This document shows, in pieces, positions 52,683 to 61,690 of a stretch of DNA of 64,000 nt. The notes under the pieces were generated by a model. The model was given only the letters and a program-made list of their open reading frames with translations. It had not been told where the DNA came from and searched no databases. Positions within the stretch are counted from its first letter, which is position 1. Every line of letters begins with the position of its first letter. Position numbers and translations under genes: made by a program. Where the stretch lies: NCBI GenBank assembly GCA_018267385.1, contig JAFDYN010000005.1, positions 1 through 64,000 on the forward strand. Reading direction: 5' to 3'. The DNA comes from Bacteroidota bacterium. Its GTDB lineage: Bacteria; Bacteroidota; Bacteroidia; Chitinophagales; LD1.

Positions 52683-54098
52683 ATGCAGAAAGAACAACTA
52701 AGCATATTCGACATTTTCAAGATAGGCGTAGGGCCATCCAGCTCGCACACTCTGGGGCCATGGCGCGCTGCGGAGCGATTTCTGCAGGAGGTAGGGGACG
52801 TAAACAGAATAACGAAGGTACATATAGATCTATATGGATCTCTGGCCAAGACTGGCAAAGGCCACGGCACAGACATAGCCGTGATGATGGGCCTGAGCGG
52901 TGCAGACCCTGTCACCTTTGATACAGCGCTGCTCACGCCCACTATAGATGGCATTAAGCAACATAAAGTGATTAAACTGAAAGGCATCAGAGAGGTGCCC
53001 TTCGATTACAATACCGATCTTCTCTTTCTGAAACGCGAGAGCCTGCCCTTTCACCCCAATGCACTGCGTCTTACGGCTTATTTCAATGATGGCACGGAGC
53101 AGGCCGAGACTTATTACAGCATAGGGGGTGGCTTTGTGGTAAAAGATGGCGAAGACGGCAGCGGGAAATCTCAAGTGCGCGTGCGATATGATATCAGCGA
53201 TGCCGACGAGCTACTGCAAAACTGCATGGGCCGCGGCCTCAGCATATCTGAGCTGGTACTGGATAATGAGGTGGCCTGGCGCATGCCCGCAGATACGCGA
53301 GCGGGCATCATGCGCATCTGGGAGACCATGCTGGACTGTATCTGGCGGGGCTGCCACGCTACAGGCATCCTGCCGGGCGGCCTCAATGTATCCCGCCGCG
53401 CGGCACAGATGAATAAGAAGCTGCTCAAAGGCCGCACCTATGGCAATAAAGAAGAATGGATCGCGGCGATACAGGCTACTGCTACTTCCTTTCAGGATGT
53501 GCTGAACTGGGTGAGCTGTTTTGCCCTGGCGGTGAATGAAGAAAATGCAGCCTTCGGGCGCGTGGTCACCGCACCTACCAATGGCGCTGCCGGGGTAGTG
53601 CCTGCAGTACTGATGTATCACATCGTTTTTGGCAAGGGGCCGGAGCAGGATATCATCCGGTTTGTAGCTACGGCATCTGAGATCGGTGCCCTCTTCAAAA
53701 GGGGCGCTACCATATCAGCGGCTATGGGCGGCTGCCAGGCAGAGATAGGTGTCAGCTCGGCTATGGCTGCGGGTGCGCTCACGGAGTGCCTGGGCGGTGA
53801 CGCCGGACAGGTGCTGCAGGCCGCAGAGATAGCTATGGAGCACCACCTGGGCATGACCTGCGACCCGATAGGCGGCCTGGTGCAGATACCCTGCATAGAG
53901 CGCAATACAATGGGTGCCATCAAGGCGATCACAGCAGCGCAGCTGGCTCTGCAGAGCAATCCAGATGCCGCGAAGGTATCTCTGGATGCAGTGATCAAGA
54001 CTATGTGGGAGACGGCACTGGATATGAACTCCAAGTATAAGGAGACCGCAGATGGCGGCCTGGCAGAGACGGTGCCACTGAGCCTGCCGGAGTGCTAG
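52683..54098 (+). CDS. sdaA: L-serine ammonia-lyase (single-chain, Fe-S)
   Basis: 471 residues from the ATG at 52683. The enzyme deaminates L-serine to pyruvate with a [4Fe-4S] cluster. The beta domain (about 1-160) begins [24 protein letters not shown]. The alpha domain (about 190-471) has [40 protein letters not shown] and [22 protein letters not shown], which supply the cluster cysteines. The single-chain form is the Gram-negative type. TAATTTTG at 52633-52640 fits a -7 box. Confidence 0.95.
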   Translation: MQKEQLSIFDIFKIGVGPSSSHTLGPWRAAERFLQEVGDVNRITKVHIDLYGSLAKTGKGHGTDIAVMMGLSGADPVTFDTALLTPTIDGIKQHKVIKLKGIREVPFDYNTDLLFLKRESLPFHPNALRLTAYFNDGTEQAETYYSIGGGFVVKDGEDGSGKSQVRVRYDISDADELLQNCMGRGLSISELVLDNEVAWRMPADTRAGIMRIWETMLDCIWRGCHATGILPGGLNVSRRAAQMNKKLLKGRTYGNKEEWIAAIQATATSFQDVLNWVSCFALAVNEENAAFGRVVTAPTNGAAGVVPAVLMYHIVFGKGPEQDIIRFVATASEIGALFKRGATISAAMGGCQAEIGVSSAMAAGALTECLGGDAGQVLQAAEIAMEHHLGMTCDPIGGLVQIPCIERNTMGAIKAITAAQLALQSNPDAAKVSLDAVIKTMWETALDMNSKYKETADGGLAETVPLSLPEC

Positions 54099-54103
54099 GT
54101 GAC

Positions 54104-54150
54104 TGGTCTACGGTTGGCTCGCTGACCGTGTACAGTTGACTGTAGACCAC
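54104..54150. repeat. Hairpin-forming spacer after sdaA
   Basis: TGGTCTACGGTT pairs with GACTGTAGACCA, with a smaller internal hairpin between them. There is no T-run, so this is either a repeat element or a weak terminator. Confidence 0.45.
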
Positions 54151-54183
54151 TATCGTCATCTCCATGTAATATTCCTTAATGCA

Positions 54184-54214
54184 TTTGCACAGGCTGGTGC
54201 AAAGAGTAACTTTG
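54184..54214 (+). promoter_or_regulatory. Bacteroidota-type promoter of the DUF1573-ruvX unit
   Basis: TTTG at 54184-54187, exactly 19 bases, then TAACTTTG at 54207-54214, a full match to the Bacteroidota sigma-70 consensus (TTTG, N19, TAnnTTTG). Transcription should start near 54221, about 10 bases before the ATG at 54231. Confidence 0.8.
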
Positions 54215-54230
54215 CGGCACTTTTCTGAAT

Positions 54231-54764
54231 ATGAAATATATTAATACCATCCTGCTGCTCGTGATCGCTATAGGCGTAGGCGTGCTGTTTTACAAAGACC
54301 ACCAGCGCGACATACAGGTCAAAGCTCAAGCTGCTGCCCAGGCAGCCAAAGATTCTGCTGCTGCCGCAAAAACCACTGAGCCCAGCCCATTTGACAATAT
54401 ACCGGAAGATCCGATGAAGGGATCGCCTAGCATCGTGAGTGGCCCTGTGACCACTATCAGCTTTGAGCGCACAGTGCATAATTTTGGCCACATACCATCC
54501 GGGCCTACCTACAAAACATCCTTTAAGTTTACCAATACCGGCAAAGAAGACCTGATAGTCAGCAATGCCAAGGCCAGCTGTGGCTGCACAGTGCCTACCT
54601 ACTCTGCCGAACCTATCAAGCCCGGACAAACAGGCAGCATAGATGTCGAGTTTGACTCCAAAGGACGAGCCGGCGAGCAGCTCAAGGAGATAGTAGTGAC
54701 CACCAATACGGAGCCCTCTGAGAATGTACTGACGATCAAGAGCAACCCCTATATCACAAAGTAA
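54231..54764 (+). CDS. DUF1573 domain-containing exported protein
   Basis: 177 residues. An N-terminal membrane segment (NTILLLVIAIGVGVLFY) is followed by an alanine-rich linker and the DUF1573 domain (about 75-177). The domain has HNFGHIPSGP, FKFTNTGKEDL and the hallmark ASCGCTVPTY. The family is Ig-like and common in Bacteroidota, with no settled function. Its stop TAA overlaps the ruvX ATG by one base, giving translational coupling. Confidence 0.88.
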   Translation: MKYINTILLLVIAIGVGVLFYKDHQRDIQVKAQAAAQAAKDSAAAAKTTEPSPFDNIPEDPMKGSPSIVSGPVTTISFERTVHNFGHIPSGPTYKTSFKFTNTGKEDLIVSNAKASCGCTVPTYSAEPIKPGQTGSIDVEFDSKGRAGEQLKEIVVTTNTEPSENVLTIKSNPYITK

Positions 54765-55177
54765 TGGCGCGTATCCTGGCATTTGACTATGGGCAGAAAC
54801 GCGTAGGCGTGGCCGCTACAGATCCCCTGCAGATCATAGCTAGTGCAGTAGGTACGATAGAGACCCGGGGTATTTATGATTTTATAAAGACCTACCTGGC
54901 ACGTGAGCAGGTAGAGACCTTTGTGGTAGGCTGGCCGTACAATGACGGCTTCAAAGAAAATCCTGTGGTACCACACATCACTAAGTTTATTGCGCAGCTG
55001 CAGAAACTATACCCACAGATACCGGTGGTCAAGGTAGATGAGAGCTTTACCTCACGGATGGCCATGGAGGCCATGATACAGGGAGGTATGAAGAAAAAAG
55101 ACCGTCAGAAAAAAGAAAATTTAGACAAGATAAGCGCAACGATTATCTTGCAATCATATATGGAAACGAGAGGATAA
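54764..55177 (+). CDS. ruvX: Holliday junction resolvase-like protein (YqgF/RuvX)
   Basis: 137 residues of RNase H-like fold. Motifs are complete: AFDYGQKRVGVA (catalytic Asp), VVGWPYNDG, KVDESFTSRMA (catalytic Glu) and ENLDKISATIILQSY (Asp). The family processes the 5' end of pre-16S rRNA and may act on Holliday junctions. It starts within the stop codon of the DUF1573 gene. Confidence 0.95.
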   Translation: MARILAFDYGQKRVGVAATDPLQIIASAVGTIETRGIYDFIKTYLAREQVETFVVGWPYNDGFKENPVVPHITKFIAQLQKLYPQIPVVKVDESFTSRMAMEAMIQGGMKKKDRQKKENLDKISATIILQSYMETRG

Positions 55178-55278
55178 TGGGCTAATACGCTGATTTGAAA
55201 GTTTGGAAATGAAATACAAATGATCAAAACAGCCTCTGGTACCAGCCTCAGTCCACAATCATAAATCAGAATAAAGAA

Positions 55279-55836
55279 ATGTTCCTGCCGATAGTAGCAT
55301 ATGGAGATCCGGTACTGAGAAAGATGGGCGTAGAGATAGACAAAGACTATCCCGGCCTGGCTAAACTCATAGACGACATGTTTGAAACCATGGAGAAGAG
55401 CAAGGGTGTGGGCCTGGCCGCGCCGCAGGTGGGCAAGGCTATCCGCCTCTTTGTGATAGATAGTACCAAGATGTATGACGAGGAGGAAGAGCATAAAGGC
55501 GTCCGGGAGGTTTTCATCAATGCCGAGATCATCCAGGAGACCGGCTCTGAGTGGGCCTATGAGGAGGGCTGCCTTAGTATACCTGGTATACGTGAAGATG
55601 TATCGCGCAAGCCGACCCTGCGCATCCGCTACTATGACAAAAACTGGAAAGAGCAGGAGAAAGAGTTTGACGATATGAATGCGCGTGTGATACAGCACGA
55701 GTATGACCACATAGAGGGCAAGCTCTTCATAGACCACATCAAGCCGCTACGCCGCAGCCTGCTCAAGAGTAAGCTGGAGAAAATATCCAAAGGCGATGTG
55801 GATGTGAGCTATAGGATGAAGTTTCCTAAGAAGTAG
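55279..55836 (+). CDS. def: Peptide deformylase
   Basis: 185 residues. The enzyme removes the formyl group from nascent N-terminal methionine. All three motifs are present: GVGLAAPQVG (I), EEGCLSIPGI with the metal Cys (II) and QHEYDHIEG with the two metal His and catalytic Glu (III). It follows ruvX by about 100 bases, and the ruvX-def order is frequent in Bacteroidota. Confidence 0.97.
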   Translation: MFLPIVAYGDPVLRKMGVEIDKDYPGLAKLIDDMFETMEKSKGVGLAAPQVGKAIRLFVIDSTKMYDEEEEHKGVREVFINAEIIQETGSEWAYEEGCLSIPGIREDVSRKPTLRIRYYDKNWKEQEKEFDDMNARVIQHEYDHIEGKLFIDHIKPLRRSLLKSKLEKISKGDVDVSYRMKFPKK

Positions 55837-55847
55837 TTTTTCAGATG

Positions 55848-55872
55848 GGAGACGATAGACATTAGACAAATA
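55848..55872. repeat. AGACRWTAGACATTAGACA spacer repeat
   Basis: GAGACGATAGACATTAGACA. Closely similar text recurs at 60424-60462 (longer, with several AGAC units) and at 61582-61605. All are in intergenic DNA, immediately after a stop codon. Confidence 0.6.
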
Positions 55873-55885
55873 CTTTCACTCCCCT

Positions 55886-56266
55886 ATGAAAACTAATGCT
55901 TCGCACAAGATCCTACTTTATATCATCGCTACCGTCTGGCTGGCCAATGGATTATTCTGCAAAGTGCTCAATCTCGTACCAAGGCATACAGAGATCGTTG
56001 CCCGAATATTAGGGGCAGACTATGCACGCCCACTCACTATAGCTATAGGCTGCTCGGAGATACTCATGATGGTATGGGTGCTAAGTGGCATCAGGGCGCG
56101 CTGGTGCGCCATAGTGCAAGCTGTGATCATCGCTACGATGAATATAATAGAGTACACGCTCGTGCCTGACCTGCTGCTGTGGGGCCACCTGAATATTGTA
56201 TTTGCTTTCGCTTTTATCGCCGTAATATTGTACAACGAATTTGTACTGAACCGGCGTGAAAGCTAA
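55886..56266 (+). CDS. DoxX-like membrane protein
   Basis: 126 residues with four predicted membrane helices, beginning ILLYIIATVWLANGLFCKVLNLVPRH and ending NIVFAFAFIAVILYNEFVLN. The helix pattern and GCSEILMMVWVLSGI fit the DoxX-like group, whose members are small inner-membrane proteins of uncertain role. It is the first of four closely packed genes (next start 11 bases on). Confidence 0.8.
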   Translation: MKTNASHKILLYIIATVWLANGLFCKVLNLVPRHTEIVARILGADYARPLTIAIGCSEILMMVWVLSGIRARWCAIVQAVIIATMNIIEYTLVPDLLLWGHLNIVFAFAFIAVILYNEFVLNRRES

Positions 56267-56277
56267 AACATACTCCT

Positions 56278-57018
56278 ATGCTGCGCTTCCTGCAGAATCA
56301 CCCTTTTGCTGTAGAGGCATTCTTTGAACGGTCTCTGGTGCTCACTTTTGCGGTACCCAAAGAGGAACTGCAGCCGCTGTTGCCAGAGTGCCTCACACCC
56401 GATACGCTGCATGACCGATGGGGATTTGTGGCGGTGGCGATGGTACAGACCAAAGGATTGCGACCCAAGGGCTTCCCTGCATTCATGGGCAATGATTTCT
56501 TCCTGACTGGTTATCGCATTTTTGCACAGTATATCAATAGCGAGGGTAGAAAATATCGCGGTCTCTATATCCTGGGGTCCGAGACAGATAAGCTGAAGAT
56601 GAAGGTGATGGGCAATATCTTTACGCATTACCATTATACTACCTCTGCACTGGTACAAAAAATAGAAGGCGACCGGATCATCACCACCTCTGCGTCTGAC
56701 GGACTGCGGATAGAGGTAGAGCGCGGCAATGATAAAACCGCGCTACCGGAGGGATCTCCCTTTCACGATTGGCAGGAGGCACGGAAATATGCCGGGCCTT
56801 TGCCGTTCACTTTCACGTATGATGCATCGCGCAGGGAGGTGCTGATCATAGAGGGGGTACGGCACCACTGGAGACCTGAGGCAGTAAGCGTGGTAGATCA
56901 CAAAATACCATTCATAGAAAAGCTGCCGATCAGCCAGCCGCTGCTGGCCAATGCCTTTATGATAGAGCAGGTACCCTACTACTGGAAGAAAGGCCGGATA
57001 GAAAAATGGCAGTCATGA
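56278..57018 (+). CDS. DUF2071 (YqjF-like) protein
   Basis: 246 residues. The start FAVEAFFERSLVLTFAVPKEELQPLLPECL and the later FFLTGYRIFAQYINSEGRKYRGLYIL fit DUF2071, an acetoacetate-decarboxylase-like beta fold. The end PLLANAFMIEQVPYYWKKGRIEKW is also typical. No catalytic lysine could be assigned by eye. It is the second gene of the four-gene operon, and its stop overlaps the methyltransferase start. Confidence 0.82.
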   Translation: MLRFLQNHPFAVEAFFERSLVLTFAVPKEELQPLLPECLTPDTLHDRWGFVAVAMVQTKGLRPKGFPAFMGNDFFLTGYRIFAQYINSEGRKYRGLYILGSETDKLKMKVMGNIFTHYHYTTSALVQKIEGDRIITTSASDGLRIEVERGNDKTALPEGSPFHDWQEARKYAGPLPFTFTYDASRREVLIIEGVRHHWRPEAVSVVDHKIPFIEKLPISQPLLANAFMIEQVPYYWKKGRIEKWQS

Positions 57019-57770
57019 GGAAGCCGCTACAGGGGGTGACGAATATCGTGCGGTTCAACTGGCCTTTTTACGCACTGGCAGTCACCGCACTGGCAGGTGC
57101 AGGCTTGGTTAGCATATTCAGCGAAGGCTCCTTGAGATCTTGGGCATCCATACTGACTATATGTGTCGCCGTGCCGGTAGTGGTGTCACTCCTGATATCC
57201 GCCTATGTGTACGACCTGTCGGGTCTATATGACCTTCACTGGCTGGATGACATACCTTTGAAAACCGATGGCTCCTTTGCGAATATCAATGCAGGCTTTG
57301 ATGAGACCACCTCACTCCTGAGACTACGATATCCTTCTGCGCAGGTAGCAGCGTATGACTTCTATGACCCTACTCGCCATACGGAGCCATCTATACGCAG
57401 AGCGAGACTGGCATATCCCGCCGCTCCTGATGTGGTCACCATTACTACCGCCCATATCCCTGCGCAGGACGATAGCCTGGATGCTATCTTTCTTGTGTTT
57501 GCCGCGCATGAGATTAGGGACGCAGGTGAGCGGGAGCGCTTCTTCGGCGAATGCCTCCGCGTATTGCGGCCTGGTGGATATGTAATAGTACTGGAGCACC
57601 TGAGAGACACTGCAAATTTTGCAGCTTATAATATCGGCTTCTTTCATTTCCTGCCCCTCCGCTCCTGGCTATCGGCGTTTCAGGTCACCGGCTTTACACT
57701 TACCAGGCAGCAACGTATCAACCCTTTCGTCACTGTTTTTAAACTCATGAAAAATGGAAATACACTTTAA
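57006..57770 (+). CDS. Membrane-anchored class I SAM methyltransferase
   Basis: 254 residues. Two N-terminal membrane helices (FYALAVTALAGAGLVSIFS and SILTICVAVPVVVSLLISAYVY) precede a methyltransferase-like domain. It has AGFDETTSLLRLRYPSAQVAAYDFYDP as motif I-like region, SLDAIFLVFAAHEI and GECLRVLRPGGYVIVLEHL. The motif I glycines are poorly conserved (NAGFDET), so SAM binding is likely but not certain. A start at 57015 with a four-base ATGA overlap is also possible. The substrate is unknown. Confidence 0.78.
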   Translation: MAVMRKPLQGVTNIVRFNWPFYALAVTALAGAGLVSIFSEGSLRSWASILTICVAVPVVVSLLISAYVYDLSGLYDLHWLDDIPLKTDGSFANINAGFDETTSLLRLRYPSAQVAAYDFYDPTRHTEPSIRRARLAYPAAPDVVTITTAHIPAQDDSLDAIFLVFAAHEIRDAGERERFFGECLRVLRPGGYVIVLEHLRDTANFAAYNIGFFHFLPLRSWLSAFQVTGFTLTRQQRINPFVTVFKLMKNGNTL

Positions 57771-58167
57771 GATCATCGGATACCTGCTGGTAGCGCTGGC
57801 GCTTCTGCACGTGGGCTTCCCGCGCCGCTTTGAGTGGGAGAGCGAGCTGAAGCCTCTCAGTCTGCTCAACAGGCAGATGATGTATGTACATACCTTTTTC
57901 GTAGCGCTGGTGGTCCTGCTCATGGGGCTGCTATGCATCACCTCAGCCACCGAGCTCAATGATACTACTCTCGGTCACCGCGTCACTCTGGCTATGGGTA
58001 TCTTCTGGGGGCTGCGGCTGGTGATACAATTCTTTGGCTACTCATCAGAACTTTGGCGGGGCAAAAGATTTGAAACCATTGTACATATTGTCTTTTCGCT
58101 GCTGTGGGCGTACCTGACAGGCGTCTTTATATACAGCTACTGGCTTTCGCTCCATATTGGCGCCTGA
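57754..58167 (+). CDS. Four-helix membrane protein of unknown function
   Basis: 137 residues with four predicted helices (FKIIGYLLVALALLHVGFP, MYVHTFFVALVVLLMGLLC, VTLAMGIFWGLRLVIQFFG, HIVFSLLWAYLTGVFIYSY). It overlaps the methyltransferase gene by 17 bases and closes the operon DoxX-like, DUF2071, methyltransferase, membrane protein. I do not recognise the family. Confidence 0.75.
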   Translation: MEIHFKIIGYLLVALALLHVGFPRRFEWESELKPLSLLNRQMMYVHTFFVALVVLLMGLLCITSATELNDTTLGHRVTLAMGIFWGLRLVIQFFGYSSELWRGKRFETIVHIVFSLLWAYLTGVFIYSYWLSLHIGA

Positions 58168-58215
58168 ACGCCTCATATTTTGAAACCGCCATTTATTTAG
58201 CACTTTTGCCGCCTG

Positions 58216-59226
58216 ATGATCAATCATGACAATATACACGCCCTGCGCATGCTGCTCAGCACACCGCGCCGGTGCGTGATCGTGACGCACCCGCGCCCCG
58301 ATGCGGATGCACTGGGCTCCAGCCTGGGCTGGAAGCGCTACCTGGAGCTGAAGGGCCATAGCGCCAGCTTCATCTCTCCTACGCACTATACCGCCAACCT
58401 GGCATGGATCAAGGGAACGGAGACGATACTCGACTTTGAAGATGAAAAGAACAACCGGGTAGCACGCCAGAAACTGGCAGAGGCCGAGGTGATCTTTGTC
58501 CTTGACTTTAATGTGCAGGCACGGGCCGAGAAGGTAGCCGACCTGCTCATACAGAGCACTGCCGCCAAGGTGATGATAGACCACCACCAGCAGCCCGAAG
58601 GTTTTGCTGCGATCACTTTCTCCGATACTAGCTATGCCGCTACGGCGGAGATGGTCTACGATGTGATCTGCGAGCTGGGAGACGAGAAGCTGATAGACGC
58701 TGTGATAGCCGAGGACCTCTATGCGGGCCTGGTAGCAGACACGGGTTTCTTCCAGCATAGCAATACGACACCTAACGTATTTAAGGTAGCCAGTGGCCTG
58801 ATAGCGCGCGGCGCCTCTCCCGACTACGTGAGTGACAAGATCAACAACGTATTTGACGAGCGCAGGCTGCACTACTTTGGGTACGCATTACTGGAAAAGT
58901 TAAAAGTTGTAAACGATGGCCGCGTGGCCTACATTTCGATAGGGCAGAGTGAAGCCAGAAGGTTTAATTTGCAGCTGGGAGATAATGAAGGTTTGGTGAA
59001 CTATGCCTTTAAAGTATCGACGGTGAAACTGTCCGTGCTTTTCTCTGAGGAGCGTGACAAGGTGAAGATCTCTTTCCGCTCTAAGGATGACATAGATGTC
59101 AATGCCTTTTCACGCAAATACTATGAAGGTGGGGGCCATCGCAATGCCTCCGGTGGCAAAAGCATGCTGAGCATGGAGGAGACGGAGAAGTTGTTTATAG
59201 AGCGATCTAAGGAACTCTTTCAATAA
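58216..59226 (+). CDS. DHH phosphoesterase, NrnA-like
   Basis: 336 residues. The enzyme degrades short oligoribonucleotides and/or 3'-phosphoadenosine 5'-phosphate. Motifs: THPRPDADALGSSLG (I), FVLDFN (II), MIDHHQQPE (III, DHH) and GLVADTGFFQHSNT (IV). The DHHA1 domain follows with GGGHRNASGG near the end. A promoter-like pair, TTTG (58179-58182), 18 bases, CACTTTTG (58201-58208), lies before the ATG. Confidence 0.92.
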   Translation: MINHDNIHALRMLLSTPRRCVIVTHPRPDADALGSSLGWKRYLELKGHSASFISPTHYTANLAWIKGTETILDFEDEKNNRVARQKLAEAEVIFVLDFNVQARAEKVADLLIQSTAAKVMIDHHQQPEGFAAITFSDTSYAATAEMVYDVICELGDEKLIDAVIAEDLYAGLVADTGFFQHSNTTPNVFKVASGLIARGASPDYVSDKINNVFDERRLHYFGYALLEKLKVVNDGRVAYISIGQSEARRFNLQLGDNEGLVNYAFKVSTVKLSVLFSEERDKVKISFRSKDDIDVNAFSRKYYEGGGHRNASGGKSMLSMEETEKLFIERSKELFQ

Positions 59227-59248
59227 ATAAAAAAAGTAACGACCATAA

Positions 59249-60421
59249 ATGAAGCAACTCAAACACACTCTGCCGATGCTGCTGATCGCACTGACAGCAT
59301 TCTTCTCATCGTGCAATAACGACAAACCCGCCGATGATGCACAGAAAGCAATGCCGGTAGATACCACGCCTGTAGCTCCGGCACCGGTGGCGCAGGATGA
59401 TGCCAACTGGCGTACAGAGGATGGCATCTACGCTGTCTTTACCAATGCCAAGGGGCAGATCATATGTAAACTGGAATACCAGAAAGCGCCGCTGACCGTG
59501 GCCAACTTTGTGACACTGGCAGAGGGTACTAATCCAAAGACAACTTTTAAAAAGGGTAAGCCATATTTCAATGGCCTGACATGGCACCGTGTGGAGCCTG
59601 ACTTTGTGATACAGGGGGGTGATCCTGAGGGGACAGGCCGCGGCGGTCCGGGCTATGAATTTATCAATGAAGTAGATCCTACGCTCACGCACAACCGCGC
59701 CGGTACACTGGCTATGGCCAATGCTGGCCCTAATACCAACGGCAGCCAGATCTATATCACCAAGCAGCCTACACCGATGCTGGATGGCAAATACAATGTC
59801 TTCGGATATGTAGTATCAGGCCTCAAGACTGTCAATGCGATAGCTATAGGCGACAAAATGGACACAGTATCCATCGTACGCGTGGGCAAAGATGCTCAGT
59901 CATGGGATGCAGTAGCTACTTTCAATAAAAAGATGGCTGAGTGCGCCAAGATCATAGAAGATCAGAAGAAAGAAAGAGAAGCTAAGATGCAGGCCGCTAT
60001 CAAGCAGCACCAGGCGCAGGTGGCCCAGATGGCTGCTACCTACCCGCAGTGGGATGCCAAAGTAAAAGCTAAATATCCCGGCGCTAAGCGCACAGCCAGC
60101 GGACTCTACTACCTGATCACCACACCGGGCACCGGCCCTAAGGCTAAACCGGGACAGACCGTGGTAGCGCACTATACAGGCACGCTCTGGGATGGCAAAA
60201 AGTTTGACTCCTCTCTGGATCGTGGCAATCCGTTTGAGTTTGTACTCGGCGGGCACCAGGTGATAGATGGCTGGGACGAGGGCTTCGGCTACTTCCCGGT
60301 GGGATCAAAGGGCAAACTGATCATACCTTTCTACCTGGGCTATGGCGATCAGGGCTCGCCGCCGGTGATACCTGCCCGTGCAGACCTCGTATTTGATGTG
60401 CAGATGATCGGTGTGAAGTAA
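59249..60421 (+). CDS. Cyclophilin-FKBP fusion peptidyl-prolyl isomerase (lipoprotein)
   Basis: 390 residues with two prolyl-isomerase domains. A signal with a cysteine after FFSS (lipid Cys20) suggests anchoring in the envelope. The cyclophilin domain (about 55-215) has WHRVEPDFVIQGGDPEGTGRGGPGYEF and LAMANAGPNTNGSQIYIT. The usual QFFIT is changed to QIYIT and FHR to WHR. A helical charged linker (about 225-262) leads to the FKBP domain (about 270-390) with [30 protein letters not shown] and LVFDVQMIGV. It is the first of two tandem paralogues (81 bases apart). Confidence 0.93.
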   Translation: MKQLKHTLPMLLIALTAFFSSCNNDKPADDAQKAMPVDTTPVAPAPVAQDDANWRTEDGIYAVFTNAKGQIICKLEYQKAPLTVANFVTLAEGTNPKTTFKKGKPYFNGLTWHRVEPDFVIQGGDPEGTGRGGPGYEFINEVDPTLTHNRAGTLAMANAGPNTNGSQIYITKQPTPMLDGKYNVFGYVVSGLKTVNAIAIGDKMDTVSIVRVGKDAQSWDAVATFNKKMAECAKIIEDQKKEREAKMQAAIKQHQAQVAQMAATYPQWDAKVKAKYPGAKRTASGLYYLITTPGTGPKAKPGQTVVAHYTGTLWDGKKFDSSLDRGNPFEFVLGGHQVIDGWDEGFGYFPVGSKGKLIIPFYLGYGDQGSPPVIPARADLVFDVQMIGVK

Positions 60422-60423
60422 CA

Positions 60424-60462
60424 GCCAGACAATAGACGTTAGACTAGAGACATTAGACAATA
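60424..60462. repeat. AGAC-unit repeat between the two isomerase genes
   Basis: Reads CAGACAATAGACGTTAGAC, then TAGAGACATTAGACAATAC. Similar text follows the second isomerase gene (61582-61605) and def (55848-55872). It contains no gene. Confidence 0.6.
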
Positions 60463-60502
60463 CAACGCAAGCTTTAACCAAATTCAAAAAATAAAAACCA
60501 AG

Positions 60503-61579
60503 ATGATAAGAACGATCAAGACAGGCCTCCTCGCAGTAGCTACGCTGCTGGGTACTACGGGCGCCTTTGCACAGCCAGGAGCAGCCAAACCTGCTGCAGC
60601 ACCAGCCGCCGCAGAAAACCCAAACTGGGAAAAGACAGACGGCCTATATGCAGTATTCAATACCAATAAGGGCAAGATCGTATGCCAGCTGGAGTATACC
60701 AAGGTGCCTATGACAGTGGGCAACTTCGTCTCTCTGGTAGAGGGCAAGAATCCAATGACGCATGTGCGCCAAGGGCAGCCTTTCTATGATGGACTGAAGT
60801 TCCACCGTGTGATCCCTAACTTTATGATACAGGGAGGTGACCCGTTGGGTAGCGGTATGGGAGATCCGGGATATAAGTTCCCTGATGAGTTTGACGCATC
60901 GCTGCGCCACTCCGGCCCGGGTATACTCTCTATGGCCAATGCCGGTCCGGGGACTAACGGATCACAGTTCTTTATCACGCACGTAGCTACGCCGTGGCTG
61001 AATGACAAGCACACCATCTTCGGCCATGTAGTACTCGGCCAGACGGTAGTGAATGCTATCGCGCAGAATGATAGCATGACGACTGTACGCATCGTGCGCG
61101 TAGGCAAGGCTGCAAAAAACTTTGATGCCGTAAAAGCTTTCACCGAAGGTGAAGCAAACCTGAAAAAGAAAGAAGAAGAAGCCCGCAAGGCAGAGCAGGC
61201 AGCATGGGATGCAAAGGTGAAAGCCAAGTACCCTAAGGCGATGAAAACAGCCTCCGGTCTCTACTATACCGTAGACTCTCAGGGCACAGGCCCTAAGGCG
61301 CAGCCGGGCCAGACCGTAGTAGCGCACTACACCGGCACCCTGTTTGAAGACGGCAAAAAGTTTGACTCGTCTGTAGACCGTGGCCAGCCGTTTGAGTTTC
61401 CACTGGGTCAGCACCGCGTGATAGCCGGCTGGGATGAGGGCTTTGGCCTCTTCAATGTAGGCACTAAGGGCAAACTGATCATACCATACTACCTGGCCTA
61501 CGGTGACCGTGGCGCAGGCGGTGTGATCCCTCCTAAGGCTGACCTCGTATTTGAGGTAGAGATGCTGGGTGTGAAATAA
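60503..61579 (+). CDS. Second cyclophilin-FKBP fusion peptidyl-prolyl isomerase
   Basis: 358 residues, paralogue of the previous gene. It has an ordinary signal peptide ([24 protein letters not shown]) without lipobox, so it is probably soluble in the periplasm. The cyclophilin domain (about 35-205) keeps canonical residues ([39 protein letters not shown]). The linker is short and charged, and the FKBP domain (about 240-358) has [22 protein letters not shown] and GWDEGFGLF. Periplasmic folding of exported proteins is the likely role. A terminator follows at 61624. Confidence 0.94.
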   Translation: MIRTIKTGLLAVATLLGTTGAFAQPGAAKPAAAPAAAENPNWEKTDGLYAVFNTNKGKIVCQLEYTKVPMTVGNFVSLVEGKNPMTHVRQGQPFYDGLKFHRVIPNFMIQGGDPLGSGMGDPGYKFPDEFDASLRHSGPGILSMANAGPGTNGSQFFITHVATPWLNDKHTIFGHVVLGQTVVNAIAQNDSMTTVRIVRVGKAAKNFDAVKAFTEGEANLKKKEEEARKAEQAAWDAKVKAKYPKAMKTASGLYYTVDSQGTGPKAQPGQTVVAHYTGTLFEDGKKFDSSVDRGQPFEFPLGQHRVIAGWDEGFGLFNVGTKGKLIIPYYLAYGDRGAGGVIPPKADLVFEVEMLGVK

Positions 61580-61623
61580 CTCGCAGACAAGAGACGTTAG
61601 ACAATATAGAATACACAAGAAAT

Positions 61624-61650
61624 AAAGGGCGGCTTCGGTCACCCTTTTTT
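61624..61650 (+). terminator. Terminator after the second isomerase gene
   Basis: AAAGGGCGGC pairs with GTCACCCTTT (one C-A mismatch, one G-U) around a TTCG tetraloop and is followed by TTTTTT. It lies 45 bases after the stop. Confidence 0.85.
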
Positions 61651-61690
61651 GTTTACAGTTATTTGATGGAGCATTACTATTTTCAGCACC

